Shown here piece by piece: positions 10,117 to 19,074 of a stretch of 64,000 nt of DNA (within the stretch, counting starts at the first letter, position 1; every line of letters starts with the position of its first letter). A program made the position numbers and the translations under genes. Source of the stretch: Planctomycetota bacterium (GTDB taxonomy: Bacteria > Planctomycetota > PLA2 > JAEUHO01); contig JANQJW010000023.1 of NCBI GenBank assembly GCA_028281445.1, positions 62,001-126,000 of the forward strand, in the 5' to 3' direction. A model generated the notes under the pieces. The model saw only the letters and a list, made by a program, of their open reading frames with translations, searched no databases and was not told the DNA's origin.

Positions 10117-10142
10117 CCTGCGGGCCTGGCAGGGCCCGCAGG
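10117..10142. repeat. hairpin adjoining the 30-bp palindrome
   Basis: A 10-bp perfect stem (CCTGCGGGCC pairing with GGCCCGCAGG) encloses the 6-base loop TGGCAG. It starts at the base after the preceding palindrome ends, so the two form a head-to-tail double structure of 56 bases in a divergent intergenic region. Confidence 0.85.
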
Positions 10143-10612
10143 TGGGGGCATGGACCATTCCTCTGGAGAAGAGAAGGGCGCGGCTTCCCACGACCGCGAT
10201 CCCAGTGAAACAGGACACAGGGACGCTCCCAAGTGCATCACTGCGGCTCACCCATGGCCGTCGGATGATTACCCGCGCCGTCCCTACTTGCGAGAGGCTG
10301 CCGGCGCCCTCTCCGTTTCCCTCCTAGAGTGGAAGCGGCCCGCAGCCCAGCAATCCGGCCCATGCGTGCGGGTCGTTGGCCCAGGAAAGTGGAACGCCGC
10401 TTTCCAAGTTCCGCGCGATCAGGAAACCGGGAGTGCCTCGACGGAAGGCAGCCGCGTAGCGACCGCCCGGGTGCGGCGATCGATGCGCCGCGCTCACCCC
10501 ATGACACTCCCACTGCGGCGGATCATCGACAACACGCCGTCGTTCTGGCGGGCTCAGTTGACCTGCGCCTTGGGCTTCGTCATCCTGAGGACACGGTGTG
10601 GGGAGACGATCG

Positions 10613-12265
10613 ATGTACTACATCGAAGTCAGGCACGAGGGACTTCACAAGTACCGGCTGATCAAGGGAAACGACAAGTACGTCGTGGAGCAGAAGGCCC
10701 GCGCACAACAGCTGCAGTGGGACGAGATGTGGGCTCGCAAAGTCGAGCGAGAAACGAAGCGTGCGGAGCGTCAGGCCTCTCTCGCCGACCGCGAGGCGAA
10801 GAAGCAGCATGCGGCGAGGTTGACGGAGGAGGCGGAGGCGAGTCTCGCCCAACTTCGTGGCCTGCTGGAGCACACCCTTGGCGTGAACGACGCGATTGAC
10901 TGGAACAGCCTCAAGGACTGGCGCTCGTACCCCGTCCCTCCGCCAACACGACCCCAGCCGAGCCCGATGCCGCCTGAACCCGATCCGTCCGATTGGCGGT
11001 ACCAGTACACGATGACCCTCGGTGATCGCCTCGTTGCCTTGTTCACCGACTCGCGGAAGAAGCGGCAGCAGGCTCGCATGCGCGCGCGGCTCGAGCGCGA
11101 TGTCGAGCGATGGGAGGAGACCTGTCACGACCTGGATGTCACGTACCGAGATGAACTGGCCCGATACGAGCAAGCCCAGGCTCAATGGGAGATGGACCGC
11201 GCTGAGTTCACTCGTGACCAGGAGCTGGCCAACGCCGCGGTCGACGGCGATCGAGCGCGATACGAGAGAGGCGATCCGGACGCAATTGCCGACTATCTCG
11301 ATCTCGTGCTGTCGCAGTCGATCTATCCCATGGAGTTCCCGCAAGAGTACGACCTGGAGTACGAGCCCTCCGTCCGAAGGGTGGGCATCGACTACGTATT
11401 GCCGGCACAGTCGGACCTCTCGTTTGTGAAGGGCGTGCGGTACATCCAGACACGCGACGAGTTTCGCGAGTCCTTCCTGAGCGAGAGGGAGAAGAACAAG
11501 CTCTACGACGACGTCCTCTACCAGGTCGCGCTCAGGACCATTCACGAGATCCTTGAGTCAGACACGGTCGCCGCCGTCGACAGCGTCGTCTTTAACGGGT
11601 GGATCCACACGATCGACGCGGCGACGGGTACGGAGGCGAAGCCCTGCATTCTCTCGTTGCAAGCGAAGTGCGACGAGTTCGAGGCCATCAACCTAGGACA
11701 GGTCGAACCGAAGGCCTGCTTCAAGAAGCTCAAGGGCGTGGCAAGTTCGAAGCTGCATGCTCTTGCGCCCATTGCGCCGATTCTCGCGCTCAACCGAGAC
11801 GACGATCGCATCCGTGAAGGGCGAGAAGTCGTGGAGGGCGTTGAGCAGGGAACGAACCTGGCAGCCATGGCGTGGGACGACTTCGAGCACCTCATCCGCG
11901 AGCTGTTCGAAAAGGAGTTCACCGCGTCCGGAGGCGAGGTGAAGGTGACGAGAGCCAGCCGAGACGGTGGCGTCGATGCGATTGCGTTCGACCCCGATCC
12001 CATCCGAGGCGGCAAGATCGTGATCCAGGCGAAGCGCTACACGCGGACTGTGGGCGTCGCGGCAGTGCGTGACCTCTACGGGACCGTTGTCAACGAGGGT
12101 GCGATCAAGGGAATCCTCGTCACGACCGCCGACTATGGCCCCGACGCCCACAAGTTCGCGCTCGACAAGCCGATCACTCTGCTGAACGGCAACAATCTAT
12201 TGCATCTCCTCGAGAAGCACGGGCATGGTGCGCGAATTGACCTCCGTGAGGCACGGGCCAAGTAG
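10613..12265 (+). CDS. Mrr-type restriction endonuclease family protein
   Basis: About 550 residues. The N-terminal half is highly charged and helical (Arg/Glu-rich, coiled-coil-like, about residues 20-220). The C-terminal 140 residues are a typical Mrr-cat PD-(D/E)xK domain: WDDFEHLIRELF, then SRDGGVDAIA supplying the catalytic Asp, GKIVIQAKRYT supplying QxK, and VRDLYGTV and GILVTTADYG. Mrr-like enzymes usually cut modified DNA. The ATG at 10613 follows the SD GGGGAGA; an upstream in-frame GTG at 10598 would place that SD inside the gene. A DUF4238 gene follows 41 bases later on the same strand. No partner methyltransferase is present, which fits a modification-dependent enzyme. Confidence 0.85.
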   Translation: MYYIEVRHEGLHKYRLIKGNDKYVVEQKARAQQLQWDEMWARKVERETKRAERQASLADREAKKQHAARLTEEAEASLAQLRGLLEHTLGVNDAIDWNSLKDWRSYPVPPPTRPQPSPMPPEPDPSDWRYQYTMTLGDRLVALFTDSRKKRQQARMRARLERDVERWEETCHDLDVTYRDELARYEQAQAQWEMDRAEFTRDQELANAAVDGDRARYERGDPDAIADYLDLVLSQSIYPMEFPQEYDLEYEPSVRRVGIDYVLPAQSDLSFVKGVRYIQTRDEFRESFLSEREKNKLYDDVLYQVALRTIHEILESDTVAAVDSVVFNGWIHTIDAATGTEAKPCILSLQAKCDEFEAINLGQVEPKACFKKLKGVASSKLHALAPIAPILALNRDDDRIREGREVVEGVEQGTNLAAMAWDDFEHLIRELFEKEFTASGGEVKVTRASRDGGVDAIAFDPDPIRGGKIVIQAKRYTRTVGVAAVRDLYGTVVNEGAIKGILVTTADYGPDAHKFALDKPITLLNGNNLLHLLEKHGHGARIDLREARAK

Positions 12266-12306
12266 GTCCGGAGCTGAGAGAGGCGCAACGACTTTGAGAT
12301 CAACTC

Positions 12307-13353
12307 GTGAATGGTCGGACGACGAAGCGACGGAACCACTACATACCGCAGCTCCTCCTACGTAGATTCGGACGGCCGGGCCGGAAGACGACCCGCGTGT
12401 GGCAGTTCCGCGCCGGAAGCCAGCCGGTGAACGTCGCCACCGAGAACGCAGCCGTTTCTACTTGGTTTCATGGCGATCCGGAGACCGGCGTCGAAGACGC
12501 GTTCATGGCCGTCGAAGGGGAGCAGGGGGCACTGCTGCAGGCTCTCGATGGGGGAGCGCCGCTCCAAGAGCACGTGCCTGCGCTCCAGGAGTTCGTCTGG
12601 CTCATGGGCTGCCGGACGCGCTCCTTGCGGCAACGATTCGTGGAAGCAGCTGAGGTCGCGCTGTCGGTGTTCGAGGAAGCCGACGATGCCACGCTGTTGG
12701 GTGCATTGGAAAGGAAGTGGCAGCAAGAGGCGGATCAACTCATCGACGAGCGTCTCTCGCAGGTCGATCCTAGACTCGTCGCTGAACTGACCGCACGGCT
12801 CCCCCAGTTTCGTGAGCATCTCACGGCGCTTTGTTTCGCCTTACTCCCTTCGGCACTGGGTGGCGTGGAGAAACTGATCGCTCAGGCCCGACGCGCCTTC
12901 CCTGGTGCTGCCAAAGACGGTCACGTGCGGGCCCTGGGACTACTGCTCGCGGCACGCGTTCCAGGACCGATGCGTGAGTTCACGGAGTGGACAATCGAGC
13001 ACGATCCAAGTAACTCGCTGGTCCTCGGAGATGGCGTCGCCATCTGCCAATGCGCAAGTGGTGAGGTCGGCGGCGTCAGCTTCGTCGGGCGTGACGGTGC
13101 CGCGGTTTATACCCCCATCTCGAGCAGTCAGTTGCTGGTTGGGCGAAAAGTCACCCAGCATCCGCCCAAGCTGAGCATGGACGAGGTCAACACACACTCT
13201 GCGAAGACTGCGCTTGACACTCTCTTCGCCACCGAGGACTCGGTCTACAACCGAGAGCTTCTGAGCCACGTCGGGTCGGAGGCGAGTCTGGTTCCGAAGG
13301 ACGAGCTCCGTGACCTCGCCCTACTGGCGATGCAACCGCCGAGCGAGTCATAG
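12307..13353 (+). CDS. DUF4238 family protein
   Basis: A 348-residue protein whose N-terminus carries the DUF4238 hallmark (RRNHYIPQLLLRRF followed by a short beta-rich segment). The rest is mostly helical with no catalytic motif that I can name. DUF4238 proteins are common in defence islands and mobile elements, but their activity is not firmly established. The start is a GTG at 12307 with only a weak purine-rich SD. It follows the Mrr-type gene with a short gap and is probably co-transcribed. Its last bases overlap the 3' end of a convergent small gene by 6 bases. Confidence 0.75.
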   Translation: MNGRTTKRRNHYIPQLLLRRFGRPGRKTTRVWQFRAGSQPVNVATENAAVSTWFHGDPETGVEDAFMAVEGEQGALLQALDGGAPLQEHVPALQEFVWLMGCRTRSLRQRFVEAAEVALSVFEEADDATLLGALERKWQQEADQLIDERLSQVDPRLVAELTARLPQFREHLTALCFALLPSALGGVEKLIAQARRAFPGAAKDGHVRALGLLLAARVPGPMREFTEWTIEHDPSNSLVLGDGVAICQCASGEVGGVSFVGRDGAAVYTPISSSQLLVGRKVTQHPPKLSMDEVNTHSAKTALDTLFATEDSVYNRELLSHVGSEASLVPKDELRDLALLAMQPPSES

Positions 13354-13536
13354 AAGGCCAAAAAGCACGAGTGTCGCCAGCACGAGGATGCCGATCATCG
13401 TCGAGCACCCCATGCGCTTGAGCTTCTTGCGTCGACCGGACCGCGTCAGAGGAATGCCGATCTTGCGCGAGATGCGGCCCTTGGCGGCCGATATGCCGAG
13501 TGCACGCTTCCACGAGAATCCACGGCGCCGGCCCAT
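13348..13536 (-). CDS. small basic protein with C-terminal membrane segment
   Basis: A 62-residue protein with a strongly basic N-terminal half (motif SWKRALGISAAKGRISRKI, then RSGRRKKLKR) and a single hydrophobic helix at the C-terminus (about the last 15 residues). The SWKRALGI..AK..ISR..GIP pattern is one I associate with small genes on mobile elements and in phages, function unknown. The ATG at 13536 has a G-rich SD immediately upstream; a TTG at 13548 is the alternative. The membrane-facing tail suggests a tail-anchored protein. Confidence 0.6.
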   Translation of the reverse strand: MGRRRGFSWKRALGISAAKGRISRKIGIPLTRSGRRKKLKRMGCSTMIGILVLATLVLFGLL

Positions 13537-13559
13537 ACCGCCCCCCAATGCCGGCGATC

Positions 13560-14585
13560 CTAGCTGAGACGGTCGTTCGGAGGCACCGTGTTCTCAATTG
13601 GTGCAACGGTCGTCAGCCCACTGCAGTGCGGGCATAGTGTCTGCCACGGATCGATCGCCCGTGCCGGAACGAACAACGCGCCGCAAGAGGTGTGCGCACA
13701 AGCGAGTACCAGCAGCGGCACTCGGGTCGCCGCCGTGTCTTCAAGCACGTTCGCGAATGCGGCTCGGAGCCGCTCGCGCGCCCTCTCGACCTCCGGCTCT
13801 CCGCGAAGGGGGTTCTGCCACTGCCCCAGAATGGGGACGTTCACGCCGAGGCTCCCGGCAAGATGCTCACGGCGCCCGGGAACGGCACCGATGCTTGCGA
13901 CGATCGTCGCGAACGGATCTTCGACCCTTGCGCGAATGGCCTGTTCGTATGCGTCTGCCGCAGCGCTCGCGTGAGCGCCGGCGTGCATCCAAGCGCCCCC
14001 AGCGGGAGCCGTGCAGGGCTCGGTCACCACAGCTCGCAGGAGCCCGACGTGGTCCGGCCCCATGCGGGTAAGACCTCGAGCCTGCTTGCGGGCCATCTTC
14101 TGAGGACTGCCACCAAGCTTGGCGCCATGCAGGGTGGAGTCTCTGCCGAACCAAGCGACTTTCACCTCGAACGCGAACATGTGTTCGAACGAAGGCCTGA
14201 GTTGGCCACGAGCACAGAGCAACTCGGTGGCAAGCTGGTCGATGGTTCCTTCTCGCGAGCGCTTGGCATGGCCGCGCCCGAACAGCTCGTCCGCACCGTC
14301 CCGCACTGTCTGCGACACAGGAGGCAGCTGGGCGCGTATCTCAGTCCGAGCACGCAGCCAAGCTGACCTGTCTCGGCAAACTAAGGGGCCACCCACTACG
14401 TCGACGTCACCCGGCTTCTTCCCCGCTGGCCATCCCAGTCGCGGCGCAGGGATCCGAATCCCGAGCCAGCACAAGCGCGGGAGACGTAGGCTCCACCTAA
14501 GGGTCGCCGCAGGCCCTTCGTCGGCGATGAAGCGGCGAATCAAGAGCAGTTCGCGATCCGGAGACTCGTAGAGGTGGTCGGGCAT
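13560..14585 (-). CDS. hypothetical protein with C-terminal Cys-rich finger
   Basis: A 341-residue cytoplasmic protein of unrecognised family. The C-terminus has two Cys pairs spaced like a zinc ribbon (CAHTSC and CPHC about 20 residues later). A central segment (FAFEVKVAWFG) could be a beta strand of a PD-(D/E)xK-like core, which is speculative. It lies among other orphans between the defence genes and the recombinase. The ATG at 14585 lacks a strong SD, so the start is uncertain. Confidence 0.6.
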   Translation of the reverse strand: MPDHLYESPDRELLLIRRFIADEGPAATLRWSLRLPRLCWLGIRIPAPRLGWPAGKKPGDVDVVGGPLVCRDRSAWLRARTEIRAQLPPVSQTVRDGADELFGRGHAKRSREGTIDQLATELLCARGQLRPSFEHMFAFEVKVAWFGRDSTLHGAKLGGSPQKMARKQARGLTRMGPDHVGLLRAVVTEPCTAPAGGAWMHAGAHASAAADAYEQAIRARVEDPFATIVASIGAVPGRREHLAGSLGVNVPILGQWQNPLRGEPEVERARERLRAAFANVLEDTAATRVPLLVLACAHTSCGALFVPARAIDPWQTLCPHCSGLTTVAPIENTVPPNDRLS

Positions 14586-14649
14586 TCACCAGAGCGTAGC
14601 CGGGCGTCCCCGCCAGCGGCGGATAGCGCCACCGATACCATCGCGCTGA

Positions 14650-15422
14650 CTACCCGTCGTCGTTCCCGGGCTCGGCCTTGGCATGCTGCTCTCGATAGCG
14701 TTCGATCTCGTTGTCCGGCACCAGGTGTGCGAGTGGGTGCACCTCGTCGTCTGATCGCCAGACCCCGGCGACGTGCTTCACGAGGAGTACTCCGCGGAGC
14801 AACGCTAGGGGCACGAACGCAGCCGAGATCCACCACATCAAGTCCCCGGTCCCAAGCCCAAGTGCCGTGCGTACTACCGCAGCTGGCGCATAGAGCACGA
14901 TGAGGAGACCTATCGACCGAGTGTAGATCCAGTCGAGGACCGACAGCGCGCGCCGCTGGCGAGGCGAGCCGAGGGGCTGTCCCCACGCATCGAGTTCGTC
15001 ATCCCGAACCGAGCCGAGGTGACGGACGCCAAAGTCGATGCCCAACAGCCACGGTCCGTGGTGAGCGACCCGAACACACGCCGACTCCGAGACTCGCAGG
15101 AGCACGTGCACGGCTAGGCACATCATGAGGCCCGACGTCAGCCATCCGAGGACGATCGGAAGCGCCAGCACGACGAGCGAGAGATCCCGGATCTCGAGCG
15201 GACCGAGCGAGATGCCCTTGAGGTGCGACGCCATAGCCAGCTCGAAGATCGCTGCAGAGAGCAGCAAGAGCCGAACGACCCGACGGCGGCCCTCGTTGAC
15301 GAGCTGCTGCTTTCCTGGATGAGCTGGAGGTACTCGAGAAGCGTCTCTCTAGGCACACCGGACGCCCACACGGTCACCCGACGGAACAGAGAGGCCTTGC
15401 TGGGGTTCGTCTCGTCCGCCAT
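14650..15422 (-). pseudogene. membrane protein gene split by a frameshift
   Basis: Two overlapping minus-strand frames look like parts of one protein. The frame starting at the ATG at 15422 reads sensibly through GVPRETLLEYLQLIQE, then becomes Ser/Arg-rich. The other frame picks up at about 15305 with QQLVNEGRRRVVRLLLLSA and continues through four or so hydrophobic helices to 14650. The switch lies at a short AGC-AGC-AGC tract (about 15301-15310), a plausible slippage or sequencing-error site. The joined product would be about 257 residues. The second part alone could start at a TTG at 15267, but it would lose the charged N-terminus. The family is unknown. It is either a recent frameshift mutation or an assembly error. 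Confidence 0.6.
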
Positions 15423-15582
15423 GCCTAGGGAATCGTACAGACCCCAGTGGGTGCTGGCATCTAGAGCGCCTTCTTGCTCAAGCTCGGACCAGACTACGCG
15501 CGCCCGTCATGATTCAAGGCGGCGCGAACTGCGCCCGGAATGGTCGGGCGGCGGAATCACCCGCGAGCCATAGGGCAAGGGG

Positions 15583-16089
15583 CTACTGCTCCCATGCGGG
15601 CTTTGCGTCCTCCAACTTCAGGTCCAGGGTCTTGGCGAGGCGGGCTCCGAGGCGTCTTCCCTCCGCTCTCCAGCGCTCCGTAAGGACGGCGTACTCCTGC
15701 ATGTAGCGGGCAAGGTCCGGCGAAACCTCGATGTCGGTGACGGCTGAGGGGGGATTCTGTTCCTTCGTGATGAGATTCCACCCTGTCAGATCGGAGCGAG
15801 GCTCCGTCGTAGTGGTCGCGACGGCCCTCCATTCCTCGACGAAGTTCCCATCTTGCGACCAGCGCCAATCGCGCACGACGAACACGGCCGCCCTGCGGGA
15901 CGGTACGAACACCTCATCGACCATCTGCGAAGCACCGTGCGTGAGGTCCATTGCGCTCTGGGCGTACAGGATCTTGTACTGCTTGGCCCTAACCGGATGC
16001 TCAGCGGCCATGATGGGGATGCGGGGTCGACCTCGCATGCAGCATCCGATCAGACACAGAGAGGAAACCAACAGAGCCAGCGTGCGCAT
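15583..16089 (-). CDS. putative lipoprotein
   Basis: A 168-residue protein with a short signal sequence and a lipobox-like LCLIGCC at residues 10-16, so it is probably lipid-anchored outside the cytoplasmic membrane. The mature part has no family I recognise; it is mixed alpha/beta with a helical C-terminus. The ATG at 16089 has a GGAGG SD at the right distance; the open frame extends further upstream but without protein-like sequence. Confidence 0.65.
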   Translation of the reverse strand: MRTLALLVSSLCLIGCCMRGRPRIPIMAAEHPVRAKQYKILYAQSAMDLTHGASQMVDEVFVPSRRAAVFVVRDWRWSQDGNFVEEWRAVATTTTEPRSDLTGWNLITKEQNPPSAVTDIEVSPDLARYMQEYAVLTERWRAEGRRLGARLAKTLDLKLEDAKPAWEQ

Positions 16090-16471
16090 CGCAGCCTCCC
16101 GTGGCGGTAGGGCTTGGAGCCTATCACCGAGGCGCGCGCACGGCCTGGGGAGTAAGCCGGACACGAGTCGGGCTGTGCTGAGGAAGTCGCGCCTCGCGTC
16201 CGCCAACTCCTGGTCTTGGTCTTCGCCCGACTAGCGGCGCGACCTCAGGCAGAACTGTGGGGCGCAGTGCTGGCGGCGCTTGGGCACGTCGTACGACTTG
16301 GGGCGATCCGGAGCGCCTCCCCGCAGAGCCCTTTCCGTATTCCAGGGTAGACGGCAAGGCCGCAGCGCCCATGACTCAGGCATCTGCAGCCGATCGCAGG
16401 CCAGAGCTCAATGTAGACGGAAAGCCACTTTCCGCTTTGCCCGCGAATCAGAAGCCAACTGTGTGTGCATG

Positions 16472-16557
16472 GTAACGCCATGAGCGTTACAGCACTCGCC
16501 GTGGACCGCTCAAGAGCCCAGTCTGTCGGCGTGTAACGCGAGAGCTGCCTGTAACGC
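16472..16557. repeat. four copies of GTAACGC (iteron-like)
   Basis: In the gene-free stretch 16090-16573 the heptamer GTAACGC occurs at 16472-16478, inverted as GCGTTAC at 16484-16490 (5-base spacer, forming a dyad), and again directly at 16533-16539 and 16551-16557. Four copies in 86 bases of non-coding DNA suggests binding sites for a protein, such as an iteron cluster or an operator. No other feature was seen in 16090-16573. Confidence 0.55.
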
Positions 16558-16573
16558 TCTCAGAAGAGTGCGG

Positions 16574-18346
16574 TCATGCAGGCGGCTGCCCGTGCCTCGG
16601 CGTCGACCGATCAGAGCGCCCTGCCGCAGGAAGTGTCCACACGCGAATGACCCGCGATCCGAAGCGCATTGCTCCGTGCGGGGCTCCGCCCGCCGCGCGC
16701 ACGGCCGCCGTGACTTGACCACGCCTCGGCGCCGGCCCTTCGAGGTCGAGGGTCAGCCGCTCTTGCAGGATTGCCAGGCGAAACACCACCTGACCGTCGC
16801 GCAAGATCGGCCAGGGGATGGAATCCCCTGACTCTGCGTGCCATGGGGCCAGAGGCTTGGCCCGAGCGGCGAACGCCTCGATTCGTTCGACGAGCGAGAC
16901 GTCTTTCCTCCGGGCGTCGGCGCGGTGCCTGAGGCGGATGCGGGGATCCTGCAAACCGCGACGCAGAACGACCTCCTCCCAGACCTCTTGCGGGACGCGA
17001 TAGGGAAAACCGCGAATGTGGCTCGCCAGCGCGCGGTGGAACCGGCGTGCGGAGATCAGCGTGTCATGGGATACCTCGATCTTGAACGCTGTCTTCCTTG
17101 TGCCTCCCCGGACGACGTATCGATCGGTCTCTTGATCACCGCCGGAGAGAAGCAGGATGCTGGAGATCCCGTAAGGCAGCCGGACCGGATACGCGTGGTT
17201 GACACTGCGCAAGGCGTTGCGGAAACGCAACGCCAGACCGCGACAGTGCGACGTGTCGATTCGTGTTGAGAGCGACAGTGGGAACCGGGAGTCCGAGACG
17301 ACGAGTCGTACGTCTTCGAAGCCATATCCAGCGCTCGTCATAGCGTCTACGAGCCGAGGAAGCTCATCGAGGACGATGATCTCGTTGGAAGAACTTCCCG
17401 CTGCGATGAGCTGGCGGATCGCCGGAGGTAGCTCAAGGTCGGCCAACTCGTAGTCGTCCAGCAGGGTTCGTAGCCTCATCTCTGGCGGCGCGCGTTTCGA
17501 ACGGCTCTGCGGAGTCCTGGCTACCGAGGCGCACTCCAAGGCTGAGCGGGTCCATCGGTCGAGTTTGTCGATGTCGTGGATGGTCCGTCGCGCCCAGAGG
17601 AGCCGGGCAGGCACGCGTGGCCCTCCGTCTTTCGACCACTCGAGCGGAAGTGGAATCCAGCCGCCGATCTTGGGGGCGTAGCCGGCATGCACAACTGCAG
17701 CCAGCTGCCGCTGAACCTGTTCGACGAGCATGCGCTCGCGCTCGAGGAGCGACGTCGGCTCCCTGAGCAGGAAGAACAGATAGACCGTGTCGTAGGAGGC
17801 GAGCGCTGCGGACGGAGCAAAGACAAGATGTCGGGCGTGCTCGACGCCGAAGCGCCGGGCACGCTGCATGTGACCCGGCGAGAGGGCTCCGGAGAGCGGT
17901 TTGCCGTCGACACCAACCAGTTGCGGATCGAAGAGTGGCGCGCCCTTCGAGAGCAGATACGGGAGATGGACGCCAATCGATAGGCAGGTCGCGGCGTACA
18001 GGGAGTCGCACCCCGGCGTCATGAAAGCGCCCGGGGCGTGCGGATGAACCTGTGCCTCGATGGGGGAGGGAGGCTTGGACGCGCCTCCCGCAAGCTCCGA
18101 GAGCGCAGCCGGCAGCGCCTTCGTGTCCCGAACGAGCTGTGACCGTTCGACTTCGGATCGTCCGCGGCACCTAATCCGTACGTGCCAATCCCCGTCGCCA
18201 GTGACTACGCCGCCGACCAGCGCGTCAAGAAGACGCGTTGCGGCGGACAGTCCGACGGCTTGCTTGTTGGCGGCCGTGACGACTCCTAGTCGTCTTCGTC
18301 GTCGAGGGCTCCGGCCGCGAACCCGCTGCGGAAGCCGGCCTCCCAA
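16574..18346 (-). CDS. hypothetical protein of the mobile region
   Basis: A large protein (up to 590 residues) of unrecognised family. It appears soluble, with segments such as LVFAPSAALASYDTVYLFFLL and EIIVLDELPRLVDAM that could be buried strands, and it has no clear catalytic motif. The start is unresolved: the open frame begins with a TTG at 18346 inside the upstream excisionase-like gene (61-base overlap), and no ATG or GTG occurs soon after that gene's stop, although protein-like sequence begins there (VTAANKQAVGL). Translational coupling to the upstream gene is likely. It sits in the minus-strand set with excisionase- and AlpA-like genes, so a role in element maintenance is possible. 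Confidence 0.65.
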   Translation of the reverse strand: MGGRLPQRVRGRSPRRRRRLGVVTAANKQAVGLSAATRLLDALVGGVVTGDGDWHVRIRCRGRSEVERSQLVRDTKALPAALSELAGGASKPPSPIEAQVHPHAPGAFMTPGCDSLYAATCLSIGVHLPYLLSKGAPLFDPQLVGVDGKPLSGALSPGHMQRARRFGVEHARHLVFAPSAALASYDTVYLFFLLREPTSLLERERMLVEQVQRQLAAVVHAGYAPKIGGWIPLPLEWSKDGGPRVPARLLWARRTIHDIDKLDRWTRSALECASVARTPQSRSKRAPPEMRLRTLLDDYELADLELPPAIRQLIAAGSSSNEIIVLDELPRLVDAMTSAGYGFEDVRLVVSDSRFPLSLSTRIDTSHCRGLALRFRNALRSVNHAYPVRLPYGISSILLLSGGDQETDRYVVRGGTRKTAFKIEVSHDTLISARRFHRALASHIRGFPYRVPQEVWEEVVLRRGLQDPRIRLRHRADARRKDVSLVERIEAFAARAKPLAPWHAESGDSIPWPILRDGQVVFRLAILQERLTLDLEGPAPRRGQVTAAVRAAGGAPHGAMRFGSRVIRVWTLPAAGRSDRSTPRHGQPPA

Positions 18347-18579
18347 CTGGGCCGGTGTTCCTCCATCGCGGCTTCGACACGATCGTCGAAGTCCTCGAAG
18401 TCGTCGGCGTCAAGTTCGATCCCCAGGTCCCGGGCAAACGCCTCCAGGTCCTCGCGATCGATCAGGTAGTCGCGACCGTCGGCCTCAGCTTCCAACTCTC
18501 CGTCGCGGATGGCCTGCCGGATGCGCCCAGGGCGCAATTCCAGAAGGTCAGCGGCCTCTCCAACAGAGTACTGCGTCAT
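18286..18579 (-). CDS. excisionase-like helix-turn-helix protein
   Basis: A 97-residue protein. The N-terminal 50 residues match the MerR/excisionase winged-helix pattern (YSVGEAADLLELRPGRIRQAI, then DGRDYLIDREDLEAFA). The rest is very acidic (runs of Asp/Glu) and ends in DDEDD. Proteins of this type assist recombination directionality or act as repressors. The ATG at 18579 follows the SD GGAGAG. The nearby AlpA-like gene and tyrosine recombinase support a mobile-element role. Confidence 0.75.
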   Translation of the reverse strand: MTQYSVGEAADLLELRPGRIRQAIRDGELEAEADGRDYLIDREDLEAFARDLGIELDADDFEDFDDRVEAAMEEHRPSWEAGFRSGFAAGALDDEDD

Positions 18580-18634
18580 TGGTATCTCTCCTTGTCCACG
18601 GGCACCAGTTGCACCGCGGGTTGTTGTCTGTGAG

Positions 18635-18940
18635 CTACTCGCATGGGTGTTGCAGATCCGGGCGGAGGAGCTCGGATCGCAGGTGTTCGACGACCGCACT
18701 CTTGAGCCAGCGTGTACGGCCGCGCGAGCGGGGACCGCCGACACGGACGATGCGCGTTCCGTCACGCAGCGCCGGCCAGCGCGAGGCGTACTCAGGGAAG
18801 TTCTGCTCGCTGACCCCGCCGAGAAGCGCACCGCACTCAGCAGCTGTCAGAAGGGCATCCTCCGCTCGGGCCTTGAGCACGAGGGCCTCTCGCTTCCTCC
18901 TCCGGGCGGCTCGAGTGCGGCTCGCCGGGCTACTGGGCAT
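18635..18940 (-). CDS. AlpA/MerR-like DNA-binding protein
   Basis: A 101-residue protein with a basic N-terminus and a helix-turn-helix followed by a wing: LLTAAECGALLGGVSEQNF, then RWLKSAVVEHL, as in AlpA-type phage regulators where the closing segment is RWxxxDVxxWL. It lies 55 bases upstream of the excisionase-like gene on the same strand. Such proteins control integrase expression or excision in prophages and integrative elements. Confidence 0.65.
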   Translation of the reverse strand: MPSSPASRTRAARRRKREALVLKARAEDALLTAAECGALLGGVSEQNFPEYASRWPALRDGTRIVRVGGPRSRGRTRWLKSAVVEHLRSELLRPDLQHPCE

Positions 18941-19074
18941 CGCGCTGCTCGTGGGCGTGTCGGGCGTTCGTCACACGACCATGGAACCAGCAGTCGGGCG
19001 ATCAACTGCCGACACATTGATGACACATCGACGACACGCCGAAATGCGTCGCTGGCCAGCTCGCCGCAGCAGGA

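Noticed and set aside
10150..10899. A 249-codon plus-strand frame overlapping the Mrr-type gene
   Set aside because: It overlaps the start of a clearly real gene in another frame and has low-complexity Arg/Gly content.
18941..19074. Short direct repeats of the GACACAT/GACGACAC type between the AlpA-like and winged-helix-like genes
   Set aside because: Copies are imperfect and short; they are not distinguishable from chance in a 134-base spacer.
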